This document shows, piece by piece, positions 1 to 8,910 of a stretch of DNA of 64,000 nt. Position numbers and translations under genes: made by a program. The DNA lies in NCBI GenBank assembly GCA_037783415.1, contig JAZGTN010000022.1:3286001-3350000 (forward strand), written 5' to 3'. This DNA comes from Leptasterias polaris. Its lineage: Eukaryota > Echinodermata > Asteroidea > Forcipulatida > Asteriidae. Under the pieces are notes generated by a model, which saw only the letters and a list, made by a program, of their open reading frames with translations, was not told where the DNA came from and made no database searches. The stretch's first letter is position 1. Each line of letters starts with the position of its first letter.

Positions 1-776
1 ATTTAAGTTAATGTGGCTCGCTTCCAAATGCATCCTCGCATGCCTGCTTCTCGAACACGTTGTAGCAGCGTCCTTCGCAATTCAGCTTCTCAGAGCAAGT
101 TCGGGCGTTAACCTTAAGTCAATTTGCCGATTAAATCACGCATGTGGTCTGTGTTTCACTCGAACGCGTTTAGTCGATTGATTCGGCAAATATGGCGACG
201 AACATGGCGACAACGTATTGAAGAAAAAAAATGTTTTGTTTTAAAACGCCATATTGACATAGTGACGTAACTTCGTTAGTTGACTAGAGAAACAGTGCTC
301 CGGCTCCGGAGCTAGATTGATCCAGTGGAACATAGCCTATGGTTCAACCATGCAGCGTTCGAGTGACATCTAGAGCGACTGAGGTTAAGTCTAGTCGACT
401 CTAGTCAGCCAACAGAACTTGCTCTCAGCTGCTAGTAAGGATGATTAGTCTCCCAAATTATATTTAGGCATAGCATCATTAGAGAGTCGTTATAGCACGG
501 TTAAATTATGCAACCTCAAAAGCCAATGCAAGTTGTATGGTGCAATTATTCAACATTAGAAGATGGGAATGAATTTATTCTTCAGAAAAAAACCCCAAAA
601 CAAACAAATAAACATAAAAACAAACACCCCAACAAACAAACAAAAAAACGAACGAACGAACGAACGAACGAACGAACGAACGGACGTGACAGCATCCCTC
701 TTTAGAATGCATTCTTCACCGCTAATCCAGAGAGCATTAGATCATGTAATAAGTAAACGTAGAAAATTACAGTTAG
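1..776. other. Non-coding flank with simple repeats
   Basis: No coding or RNA signal is recognised here. The only structured part is a low-complexity run at about 585-683, where A/C-rich AAC-type repeats pass into a short (AACG)n tract. Confidence 0.6.
587..682. repeat. Simple repeat (AAAC)n passing into (AACG)n
   Basis: An imperfect AAAC/AAAT stretch is followed by about eight uninterrupted AACG units. Short open frames through it (KTNKHKNK, NERTNERT) are translations of the microsatellite and not genes. Confidence 0.85.
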
Positions 777-780
777 TTAA

Positions 781-1129
781 AGGGGAACACTGCCTTTAAA
801 TCTTTGAAAAGTTCCTGTTTGGAATTATTACTTATCTTTTCTAAGAGTTTTTCATGCGCAAAAACACCTGCAGTGTGTTATAATTAGTGAATAATGATTA
901 AACAACATAAATTTGCCTCTCGAAATACAACCAGCGGAACACGGTCCGCCATTTTGTGGAGTCAACATTTTGGTTCTACAAAATAGCGGACCGTGTTCGT
1001 CATGAAATCTTCAAAACCACACAATTTCAATGAATGTTTATCTGAATCATTATATTCTACATTTAAAATATCTTTTCAACCATATTCATTTTCTAGCCCC
1101 AAGCGCCCAGTCAGAAGGCAATGTGGCCC
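781..1129. mobile_element. M2-family MITE, degenerate copy
   Basis: The ends resemble the M2 terminus seen more intact at 24174-24549. The left end starts AGGGGAACACTGCCT. The right end, reverse-complemented, reads GGGCCACATTGCCTT. The centre carries the family's inverted CACGGTCCGCCATTTTGT box and its partner around 940-995. TTAA lies at 777-780 on the left and at 1130-1133 on the right, and the right TTAA is also the left TTAA of the next element. The left arm is poorly conserved, so this is an old copy. Confidence 0.7.
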
Positions 1130-1133
1130 TTAA

Positions 1134-1518
1134 AGGCACAGTACACGTTTGGTAATGACTCTGAAAATTAATGGCAATAAAAACTTACTTGGTAAGAAGT
1201 ACAGCAGCTTTGGGTAGTATAATGAATTTTGAGAAACTTTTATTTTCGAAGTACTACGGTTATGGAAAAATATATCACTTTTTATTCCCCAAAATTTGAA
1301 TCTGAGAAGCGTTTCTGTCAGAAACGCTTCTCAGACTGTGTATTCCTATGGGGAAAATTCTTCCTGCGTGGAAATATTCGCTCCGGTTTTTCGGTGATAT
1401 CTCAAAAACGTGACCACCTTTTGAAGTGAAATTTTCACAGGTTAGTTTTATTATGTACCTACATTTATATAGGATTAACACAATCAGTAGCTCCAATTAC
1501 CAAACGTATGCAGCACCT
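1134..1518 (+). mobile_element. M1-family MITE, complete copy
   Basis: Terminal inverted repeats of about 25 bp begin AGGCACAGTACACG on the left and, reverse-complemented, AGGTGCTGCATACG on the right. Both continue into TTTGGTAAT. TTAA flanks both ends (1130-1133 and 1519-1522), as expected for piggyBac/Kolobok-type insertion. A near-perfect hairpin lies in the centre at 1302-1334, with 16-bp arms and a 1-nt spacer. No transposase is present, so the element is non-autonomous. Related copies lie at 12377, 41504 and 54105. Confidence 0.85.
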
Positions 1519-1522
1519 TTAA

Positions 1523-2497
1523 AGTCACGTTGTAAACCGAGGTATACTGTACTGTAAGTCTTTTGTGTGTGTTATTTTCCTCTCCACGCTAAAATATTTT
1601 CGAATTTTCATTTGTTTTGGTCCAAACCACCCGCAGTATTTATTATCATCGAACTACGTAGGTCTTTCTAGGTAGTTTCCATGGTAACTGTTTCTTTCGT
1701 CGCACACAAACATACACACACATGTACAGAATTTCTTACCACTGACTCCCGCGACGACAATCTCACTGATTAAGAATCTTCAGCAGAGGTCCCGCTGCAT
1801 AATTGATTTCTGTATTGTGTGACATATTATCGTATTATTTCTTCGTCAATAATTAAGGTCTCCCAGATGAGGCATTGTATTTATTGCAAACCTAAATTTT
1901 CTTATTCTACTGCAACTAAAATCCTTTCATCTGAAACCTGATTTCATTTTTCCTTTACGAGCAACCATGTCACTCGCACTCAATTTCGTGTTTTGTTGTT
2001 AGAGGACATGGGGGGTGGGGCAGTCCGGGGAACGAGGAGACAATAACCATAATTATCACATCAATGCCTTCGCCTGCTGCTTGAAAAGAAAATTCATTCT
2101 TTGGAGACAAGGACATAATACTCTCTGAGGAGGGGAGCTATTCGGGAAATTCATCGAGAAACTGCAAATTCTCTGCCCGAAGCCACGGGGGAGTCTACTA
2201 TTTTTACCCCATACGACATCGCTTTCAATACGAGCTACCTTCACAGGAATTCATTCAATTTTCCTACTAATAAACAGCAACGTTATTAAGTTCACTTCAT
2301 CTTGTCTCAAAGATTAACTTGCAGCTCTACGTCAGAAATTTGAAGTGCCTGGTTTAGTCGTCTCAGTTCATTTTGTCAGCTCAGTCGACAGAGTGTCTCC
2401 CGATGCACTCTGATGCTTCGTCTCTGAAGTTGCCGACCTCACAGTAACGAGTGTTCCCGCCATCCACTTGGTATTTCGCCAAATTCATACCTACAAA
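1523..2497. other. Intergenic and 5' flank of the GPCR gene
   Basis: No repeat family is recognised. The last few hundred bases become more GC-balanced and probably contain the GPCR promoter and 5' UTR. A TCAGT initiator-like word occurs near 2390, but no TATA box or other element is strong enough to call. Confidence 0.4.
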
Positions 2498-3586
2498 ATG
2501 CAGGCTGGGGGAGAAGATGTTTTAGCCAGCAGTATTCCGCTCTTGTTGACGATATTTCTGACGATTTTCACAACTGTTGGAAACCTGATCGCGTTGCTCG
2601 TACTGGGCCAGAGCAGCCAACTCAGATCGCCCGCCCATTTCCTCATGGCCAACCTCGCTGCACTTGACCTCATGACAGGGGGAGTGGTCATGACGTATAC
2701 CATCGACCACGCCCTCAACGCCGAGACTGAACCCGCCATTGGGAGCCCAGGGAATGATTCAAATGCGGGTTGTCAGGTCGCTGGATTCCTCCGTGTATTA
2801 TCAATCTCGGGCTCGTCCTTCACCTTAGTGGCACTGAGCTACGAACGCTACGTCGCCATCACCTACCCACTCAAACATACTCATATGATTACGACCCAAA
2901 CAGCGGCCGTGTATTCAATCACCATCTGGATTCTAGCCGCTATCGTGGCAGTCATGCCTTTTTGGGGAGTTGGGAAATACACATTTTCTCCCCACCAGCT
3001 GATCTGCTGGCCCCAGGGGGACAATGGAAACGTCTTCGTCATCATGTTCCTCTCGTGCGTCTTCGCGTTAACTTTCCTCACCATGATTTTGATGTACATT
3101 CTTATCATGAAGGCCGTTCGGAGACACCGTAGTATTATCCACGCCCTCGTTCTACGTATTGCCCAGGGATTCACCGGCAAAAGAGTGGAGAAGTTCCGAG
3201 CAGCCAGAACCATCACCCTCGTCCTTGGTGTGTTCTTCATTTCCTGGATCCCGTTCACTTTTACCCAAATCTCAGCGGTTCTCGCGAGTGACACGAGACT
3301 TGAAGGCACACGTAGGATTCTCGCACCGTTCCTGTATGTCAATTGCGCCTGCAACCCGTGGATCTATTGTGGACTGAATGCAACTTTTCGCTCGACGTTT
3401 AAGAAAAAGCTCTGCGGGTTTTTGAGATTCGTGCGACGTGCGGTCGCTGCACTATTTTACACACCCACCCCACCCCAACAGCCCGAACACCAGCGTGTAG
3501 TTTACGACGGAAGTGAGCAGAACACACATTACGTACCTAACATAAGATTTGTAATCGTTCAGCCTTCCACCACTGACTTCAATTAA
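2498..3586 (+). CDS. Orphan class A (rhodopsin-like) G-protein-coupled receptor, intronless
   Basis: This 362-residue protein is a seven-helix plasma-membrane receptor expected to signal through heterotrimeric G proteins. Class A landmarks are in register: N29 (1.50) in TM1, L-A-A-L-D57 (2.50) in TM2, C92 (3.25), the E-R117-Y motif ending TM3, W144 in TM4, C170 in ECL2 as the likely disulfide partner of C92, Y200 (5.58), S-W250-I-P252 in TM6, N286-P-W-I-Y290 in TM7, a basic helix 8 and C306 as a possible palmitoylation site. Position 3.32 is Arg99, not the Asp of amine receptors, and TM5 lacks the usual proline. The N-terminus is very short. ECL1 is long and contains an N-D-S sequon (N86). 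The start is the first ATG (context ACAAAATGC). An upstream in-frame TTG only extends the open frame. The tail is 50-60 residues. The ligand is unknown. The missing TM5 proline is shared with some melanocortin/lysolipid/cannabinoid-type receptors, but I cannot place it in a subfamily. Confidence 0.93.
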   Translation: MQAGGEDVLASSIPLLLTIFLTIFTTVGNLIALLVLGQSSQLRSPAHFLMANLAALDLMTGGVVMTYTIDHALNAETEPAIGSPGNDSNAGCQVAGFLRVLSISGSSFTLVALSYERYVAITYPLKHTHMITTQTAAVYSITIWILAAIVAVMPFWGVGKYTFSPHQLICWPQGDNGNVFVIMFLSCVFALTFLTMILMYILIMKAVRRHRSIIHALVLRIAQGFTGKRVEKFRAARTITLVLGVFFISWIPFTFTQISAVLASDTRLEGTRRILAPFLYVNCACNPWIYCGLNATFRSTFKKKLCGFLRFVRRAVAALFYTPTPPQQPEHQRVVYDGSEQNTHYVPNIRFVIVQPSTTDFN

Positions 3587-3594
3587 TTTGTAAA

Positions 3595-3600
3595 AATAAA
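3595..3600 (+). promoter_or_regulatory. Poly(A) signal AATAAA of the GPCR gene
   Basis: A canonical AATAAA lies 9 bases after the TAA stop, implying a very short 3' UTR. It supports the view that the single exon is a complete gene. Confidence 0.6.
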
Positions 3601-3767
3601 ATTGGGTTGCATTCAGTTTTATACAAGTACAAAGTACACCTCCATGATGTGGTACAGAGCAACCACTTACATGTGAGACACGTGTATCAATGTATATCAT
3701 TGCTCTGCAAAATTTTAGTTGCATGTTTTTAAAGGCATTATACAAGATTGGTGATTATTAACAATAC

Positions 3768-3947
3768 ATGTACCCCGTCTCCATCCACTTCAACAGCCCT
3801 GACCACAGCGTTAAGGATGTTGAACTTCTGGTGATTGAGGCTTGCAATGGTGATGACACACACCGCAAGCTCAGAGAATCACACTGGATTCACCAAATTA
3901 AGACAGTCCAACCCTTTGGACTTAACATAAACACTGGTGTTAAATAA
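3768..3947 (+). pseudogene. Penelope-like element, C-terminal GIY-YIG endonuclease remnant
   Basis: A 59-residue open frame encodes the C-terminal end of a retroelement protein, starting around MYPVSIHFN and including a H-F-N-S-P-D-H-S stretch, then R-E-S-H-W-I and a final P-F-G-L-N before the TAA stop. This order (HFN...H, acidic stretch, R.xE.xWI, PxGLN) is what I recognise as the C-terminus of GIY-YIG modules fused to Penelope-like reverse transcriptases. The reverse transcriptase and the GIY-YIG catalytic start are missing, so the copy is strongly 5'-truncated. It begins within about 180 bp of the GPCR poly(A) signal. The rest of the element's 3' region continues to about 4640. Confidence 0.65.
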
Positions 3948-4650
3948 CTTCCCATCACTTATTTTGCTTGTTTATTTTGTTGATGTAATATAAATACGTT
4001 CACTGTAATTAACCTGTTCTCTCTACTGGTTTATTTTTACTCTTCTTTCTCTCAACAAGTTGTTTAAAATCAACCCGCTAATAACCCATTCCTTTTGCAG
4101 AGTATTTAATAACCCGCTCTCTCCGCAGGTACCTCTTGCCTACTTTTAATTTCTTACATTTCATCTTATACACTGGTTATAATCTTCTAGAATTACATTC
4201 CTATTCACATAATTTTCTTGTTGCTTACTCAACTTTCTTCACTAGTTATTTTTGTCTTGCCCCCTATTGTGAGTTGCATCATCTTGATGCAACTTGCCCT
4301 CTAATCCTACCCTTTCATGCTTCCCGCATTGTTATACCCAGAATGCAGTTACCACCTTTATGGTCCAGTAATCCACCCTTTTCACACTCACCATCCTTTG
4401 TCCTCACTACTTTACTCTGATTGGTTCTTAGCCAACCCATTGTCTGTAAATTAATAACTTTGATTGGCTATATTCTTCCAGCTTTTTTCTGGATACCTTC
4501 CCCTAATCCTTTGCTCCTCTTTTTGCTATAAATGGATATGTTTTTGTTTGTACTTGTTAATGCCTCTGAAGAAGGTCCAGTTTGGATCAAAAGCTAAGGC
4601 CATCTACCCTACTAATTATATATAGGTATATATTTACAAGTTCTTTATGT
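3948..4650 (+). mobile_element. 3' region of the Penelope-like element
   Basis: This AT/pyrimidine-rich non-coding sequence follows the GIY-YIG remnant. Near its end is a CTGAAGA...GGATCAAAAGC block of the kind found in the terminal repeats of these elements. The 3' boundary is uncertain and is placed near the AT-rich TATATAGGTATATA at 4620-4635. Confidence 0.45.
4562..4600 (+). ncRNA. Degenerate hammerhead-ribozyme-like core in the Penelope-like 3' region
   Basis: The core box CTGAAGA (4566-4572, matching CUGANGA) is followed by a possible stem II, GGTCC (4574-4578) with GGATC (4584-4588, one G-U pair). Then comes AAAA where the catalytic GAAA should be. GCCT before the core can pair with AGGC at 4597-4600. 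Penelope-like elements are known to carry hammerhead motifs in their terminal repeats. The G-to-A change would be expected to abolish cleavage, so this looks like a fossil. Stem III is minimal or absent. Confidence 0.4.
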
Positions 4651-6294
4651 GACTTTTTAAATACAAACATGATACCAGTTCCGATAGTTGTCTAGAGAAT
4701 TATATCGGCTGAAATAATGTGAAGAGACAATTCCAGAGAAAAATTCGCCCTAAATCACACGCTTCTTATTTCATGTTGCCAGATCCAATTCACTATGGCC
4801 ATGCACGGCATCCTCACAAAACAATAATTCTGTCTTTTCGTGAGTACTGTTATATTTTGGAAGAGATGGTCACAGGTATGTCGAGATGGTGTGGAAAAAT
4901 AGATGATGGGAATGAATGCACTCTTTAAAAACCGAATGAAGTAGCCAAATTTTGAGAATTAATAGATAATGATGAAAACATGAAGATATGGACTCTGATC
5001 AAAGCTTATGATACTTCTTAGTGTTTTTTATATAATAATATACACGATTAATTTGGCTTTGCAGTGACGGTAAATCACTTAAGACCGCCAGTAAAAAATG
5101 GGGTTATTAATGCCCGTAAGTCAAAAGTGGTTTAATAATGCCCGTCAGTCAGAAGTGCGTCATTAATGCCCGTCAGTTCATGATGGAAATATGAACACTG
5201 AACAAAGCTTAAGATAGGGGCCTACTTATTTTTTAGAGTAAAAACATACACGATTAATTTGGCTGAGCAGTTAGTTTACTTATGACCGTGTTTCAAAAGT
5301 GGTTTATTAATGCTTGTGGTATTACTAATCTCGCGAGACTGCTGGCTCCCAATTACTGCGATGAGAGAGCGGGAGCAGCAGTCTCGCGAGAGTATAGTCG
5401 CCTGAGAAATATTTAACGACTTGTCCACAGGTCTGTTCAGAAAAAACAAAAACAAAATGTATTTGTTTTTGTGATTTGCGGTCTGTAATTTTTTGTTACA
5501 TGGATTGATAACAGTAAATGAAGCAAAAACTACCTCCAAAGTGTAAACTAGATTAATGAATCAGAATGTGTCTAGGCCCCTATATTCATTGAAAAAACAA
5601 CAATCTTTATCAATTTCGTGTTATTTAAAGAGAAAGAAAAAAATCGAAATTACTTTTTGCAAATATTCGATAAAGGAGTATTCCTATAAATTCTTGTTCG
5701 ATCAGTATATTGGGATTATTCACCAGCAAAAAAGTTCAGAGCATTAATAATAATAATAACTAGTTCTTAGCATTAATTGGTCGTATTGTCAGTTTATTAT
5801 TTCCAGAACTACGGAGGTCATCAAGTGCCATGTGTCTTATGCAGATGATTTATGTCGACCAAGTCGACAAAATGTTTATATAATAAGTTGACTTTACTGC
5901 GGCAATACAATAAATAAATAAATTGTTTTATCTCGCCAAGATTTCTGACTCGGACCTAAATTCAAGAAGTCACCGCAACTTGACAGTTTCAGTATAAGTC
6001 GTTTTGGGCTACATCTATAATCTCCTTATGAGTGCACTACACTAAATAGAGAGAAAATCATGGGCTTTCCTCAAGCCAAAAAGAGGAAGTGAATCCACAA
6101 GGTCGTGGCTTTATGGATTGTTGGAAAACGTTCTAATATTTTGCCCTGAGGTTTGTTTTTCATTTTAGTGAAGAAAGCTATAAGACATTCAACGGCTAAG
6201 CTACTAAAAATTGAGTGTGGTGCAGCATTATCTGGCAGGCTTATTTAAAGTACCATAGGCTTACATAATCAACAAACACAACACCCATACAGAA
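4651..6294. other. Intergenic, with a diverged local duplication
   Basis: No gene is seen. About 4985-5120 is repeated in diverged form at 5185-5325, sharing CAAAGCTTA, ACACGATTAATTTGGCT and TTATTAATGC. Within it a unit of about 29 bp ending TTAATGCCCGT recurs near 5100, 5130 and 5160. A strong hairpin at 5329-5391 is listed separately. Confidence 0.5.
5329..5391. repeat. Hairpin with TCTCGCGAGA at both outer ends
   Basis: The arms are 5329-5350 and 5371-5391 (21-22 bp, one bulged base) around a 20-base loop. Each arm begins with the 10-bp palindrome TCTCGCGAGA, identical to the motif bound by the BANP factor at CpG promoters in vertebrates. Here the two copies arise from one inverted repeat, so it may be a small foldback element and not a promoter. 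Confidence 0.75.
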
Positions 6295-6420
6295 GGCCTC
6301 GTCCGAATCAATCGATTTTGGCTACGGCTATGGCCATTGGAGACAGCCACAAAGTTAACGGATAACAGTTTTCAGAGCTCTGGCCGTAGCCACAGCCGTA
6401 GCCATCAATTCGGACGTGCC
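6295..6420. mobile_element. Short foldback MITE with GGCTACGGCT arms
   Basis: The left end reads GGCCTCGTCCGAATCAATCG. The right end, reverse-complemented, reads GGCACGTCCGAATTGATGGC. Both lead into TACGGCT-rich arms. Diverged copies occur at 13755-13872 and 36953-37056. It has no coding capacity. Confidence 0.7.
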
Positions 6421-6455
6421 TAAATTAAAAGGTATTGGCGCCAAAAATCACCTCT

Positions 6456-8314
6456 CAGGGGCGGATACAGGGGGGCGTGGGGGGCGCACCCCCCCCTTTT
6501 TGCTTGAGAAAAAAAGAGAAAAAAAAGAGACACCATCAAGGAGAAAAGTGAGGGAGAGACAACATTAACGACATAGGCCCTACCTAGTATTTTCTTTTTC
6601 AAAAAAACTACTAATAATCCGTACCTCGTACACTTTGTTTCATTTGTGAACCACTATTAATTCACTGACAGACATTGTCTCACGTGAATCTGTGTGTACT
6701 GTGTGGACAGCGTGTTTTTTTCACACACTGAACATGCCTGGCGCGGGGATCCGGGGGCGTGAAGATCATTCACCCGCAGCGTGAGTCGACCGTGTGTGTA
6801 CATTGTGCAAAGAAGTTTCTGGCTGGAAAGTCAGCACTCGCGCGCGCTAAATACAATGTGACTTTTACAACACGAACTTCGGAAACTAGTGAAGACATAG
6901 CCCCATGAATAGGGCCAATCCACTTCGTATCCTTGGCCCTAGCACCATTGGATCCTAATTTTGTGCCCGATTTATTTTTTTAATCCGGGTTATGAAACTT
7001 TACCGATCGAATGCTGCTGTACTTGTTTTAAAAAAACATCACAGATCTTTTTGGAAAAATTGTTTGCTTTTTGAGTCGCGAGTGTGATTTTTTTTTTCAC
7101 ATATTATTAACTTGCGCGAAAACCATTGTCAGGTTCCCTCAACAATCCACAACAGTTAGACGATCAATTGCTGATTGGGGACCAGTCTGAATTACTCAGC
7201 GCGGCGAGCGCAATCAATGTTTTGTGAAATACGTGTAATGCGGTGCGCATCTCACGTCCGTCTGCGCAAATGCTCAGCGCGTTATGTGAATCAGTCTGGT
7301 CCCCATTAGATAGTTTAAATGTTGTAATATTGTTCAGGGAATCCAACTAGTATGGTTCTCGCGCAAGTTGTTATTACAGTGATCAAAAAATTCACTCTCG
7401 CGACTCGAACGGCAATCAATTTTCCCCCCAAATCCGTGATGTTTAAAAAAAAAATGTTTAGCATTAGGGCTTTCTGCAAGTAGGCCTACAGTAGCATTCG
7501 ATCGGTAAGTTTCATAACCAGGATAAAAATTACATCGGGCACAACAAATAGGATTGCAATGGTGCTAGGCCCAATTGGCAAGGATACGAACGAAGTGGAT
7601 TGGCCCTACAGTGGGGCTAGTGAAGAGCATCGCTTAATCATGGTGTCTCACTCTGTTTAGAAAATCACATATTTTTTTCGTATTCAAGAAAGAGGGTAAA
7701 TATCCGTTGTGTTTCTTTCAAACTAGTAATTATCAATAATTGTGCAGATAGTACAACGATGCAGGACTGGGGGAGGGGGCTAGGCCTCTAGTAGTAGGCC
7801 TACCCTCACCTTGACGTACATTAATGTTACTGTTGCTCGATCGCGCTGTCACTGAAGACAAACACAATTTGTTCTAATCAGTAGTAACATATTTTGTGTC
7901 ACATTCTAATCCTCAAGTATGTGAAAACTAAATGACAAAGAGACCCTATTTGGTTATTTATTTTAAAAATTGCACTATCGTTTGTCTCGCCCAACAGTTT
8001 TTTCCCCCTGAATAAGTATTAATTGTAGCCTGCATTTTGATTTTATAACTCAGGATGGCTGATTCAAATCAATGACTCCCAACTCGAAAATAATGTTTTA
8101 ATAATGATCTTGCTAAAACAAAATTGGTTAAAGTGGTCAGATATTGCATGAGATCGCACCACAGAGCATCTAGAATCCTAACTGTTTCGGAGCATTTAAG
8201 CGGGCCCCGGAAGCGGCCCATGCCGTTAGGGCTTCGCGCCACAAATTGCATTAACCATTTGCTGCTTGGTAAATTTTCACGCCCCCCGTTTGGAAAATCC
8301 TGGATCCGCCCCTG
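6456..8314. mobile_element. Possible hAT-like element delimited by inverted CAGGGGCGGAT termini
   Basis: CAGGGGCGGATACAGG at 6456 faces CAGGGGCGGATCCAGG on the opposite strand ending at 8314. Both continue into a G-rich GGGGGGCGTG block. The terminus looks like a known widespread invertebrate DNA-transposon end. The flanking 8-mers (TCACCTCT and TTGAAAGC) do not match, so these may instead be ends of two independent elements. No transposase is recognisable between them. Confidence 0.35.
6896..7616. mobile_element. 721-bp foldback element with 10-bp target-site duplication
   Basis: Almost the whole element is an imperfect inverted repeat centred near 7235-7245. Paired blocks include CCAATCCACTTCGTATCC, ACCGATCGAATGC, GAGTCGCGAGTG and the inner TTGGGGACCAG. 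The perfect 10-bp direct repeat CTAGTGAAGA flanks it at 6886-6895 and 7617-7626. There is no coding frame. Duplications of 8-10 bp fit hAT- or Mutator-like mobilisation. The intact duplication suggests a fairly recent insertion. Confidence 0.85.
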
Positions 8315-8465
8315 TTGAAAGCAATGATTAATAAGAGAGGGCGCTTTATACGACCTAGGCGATTTTTTCATAGAACAGGATCCCCAAAACAGAGTCGACC
8401 CAATTTTGTTTTAGCTACGTCACAATGATCCGGGTCCTTTCAATGAGTCCTTCAGTCACGTCGCG

Positions 8466-8910
8466 ACAATTAATTACTCACATTATGAGAGGAAAATATA
8501 TCGAAGACCAGTATCTGTACATTATATGACCAACATAATCTATGCAAGAAATAACAAACCTGTGAATGTTTATGCCAAATCAGTCATCGGAGTCACGAGA
8601 AAAAAAAAGTTTTTCAAAACATCGGATTTTTACGGAGCCCCTAAAGGGACATAAAGAAAGAAAAAAAATAAAATAAAAAAGTCGTGCGCACGAGATAAGA
8701 TGTCGTGCGCTAGAGATTTTTAATTTATGTTTACGTCCCTTTAGGGGCTCCGTAGATTTTGGACAATATTTTACTCAATTCTTGAAATCATTAACATTCC
8801 AAGCAAAAATGTACAAAGTTTTCCACCATGACCATCTTCATAACCACTTTAGTTGTGTGTCAATCTGTGAACATTTTTATTTCCAATGTCACCAATCTTG
8901 GGCAAACCCT
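8466..8910 (-). mobile_element. M3-family MITE, reverse orientation, split by a nested element
   Basis: Reverse-complemented, it follows the M3 order: ACCAATCTTGG near the end, TCTGTGAACAT, CCACCATGACCATCTTCATA, TTACTCAATTCTTGAAATC, AACATCGGATTTT, GGAGTCACGAGAAAA and AATAACAAACCTGTGAA. A TA-flanked 122-bp element at 8632-8753 interrupts it. The outer left terminus is eroded, so its boundary is approximate. Confidence 0.7.
8632..8753. mobile_element. TA-flanked palindromic MITE (Tc1/mariner-type) nested in M3
   Basis: Perfect 19-bp inverted ends, ACGGAGCCCCTAAAGGGAC (8632-8650) and its complement (8735-8753), surround an A-rich spacer containing two GTCGTGCGC words. The sequence can equally be read as CGGAGCCC... 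inserted at a duplicated TA, typical of Tc1/mariner-class MITEs. Both sides outside the TA are continuous M3 sequence. Confidence 0.85.

Noticed and set aside
2881..3354. 157-residue minus-strand open frame
   Set aside because: It is antisense to the GPCR and is a by-product of that gene's codon usage.
6720..6890. Possible BED-type zinc finger (C-T-L-C-K-E) of a hAT transposase
   Set aside because: Only a C-x2-C is visible, with no downstream His/Cys pair and no open frame of useful length.
8124..8371. Opposed open frames of 64 and 100 residues
   Set aside because: They run into the CAGGGGCGGAT transposon terminus and show no family motif.
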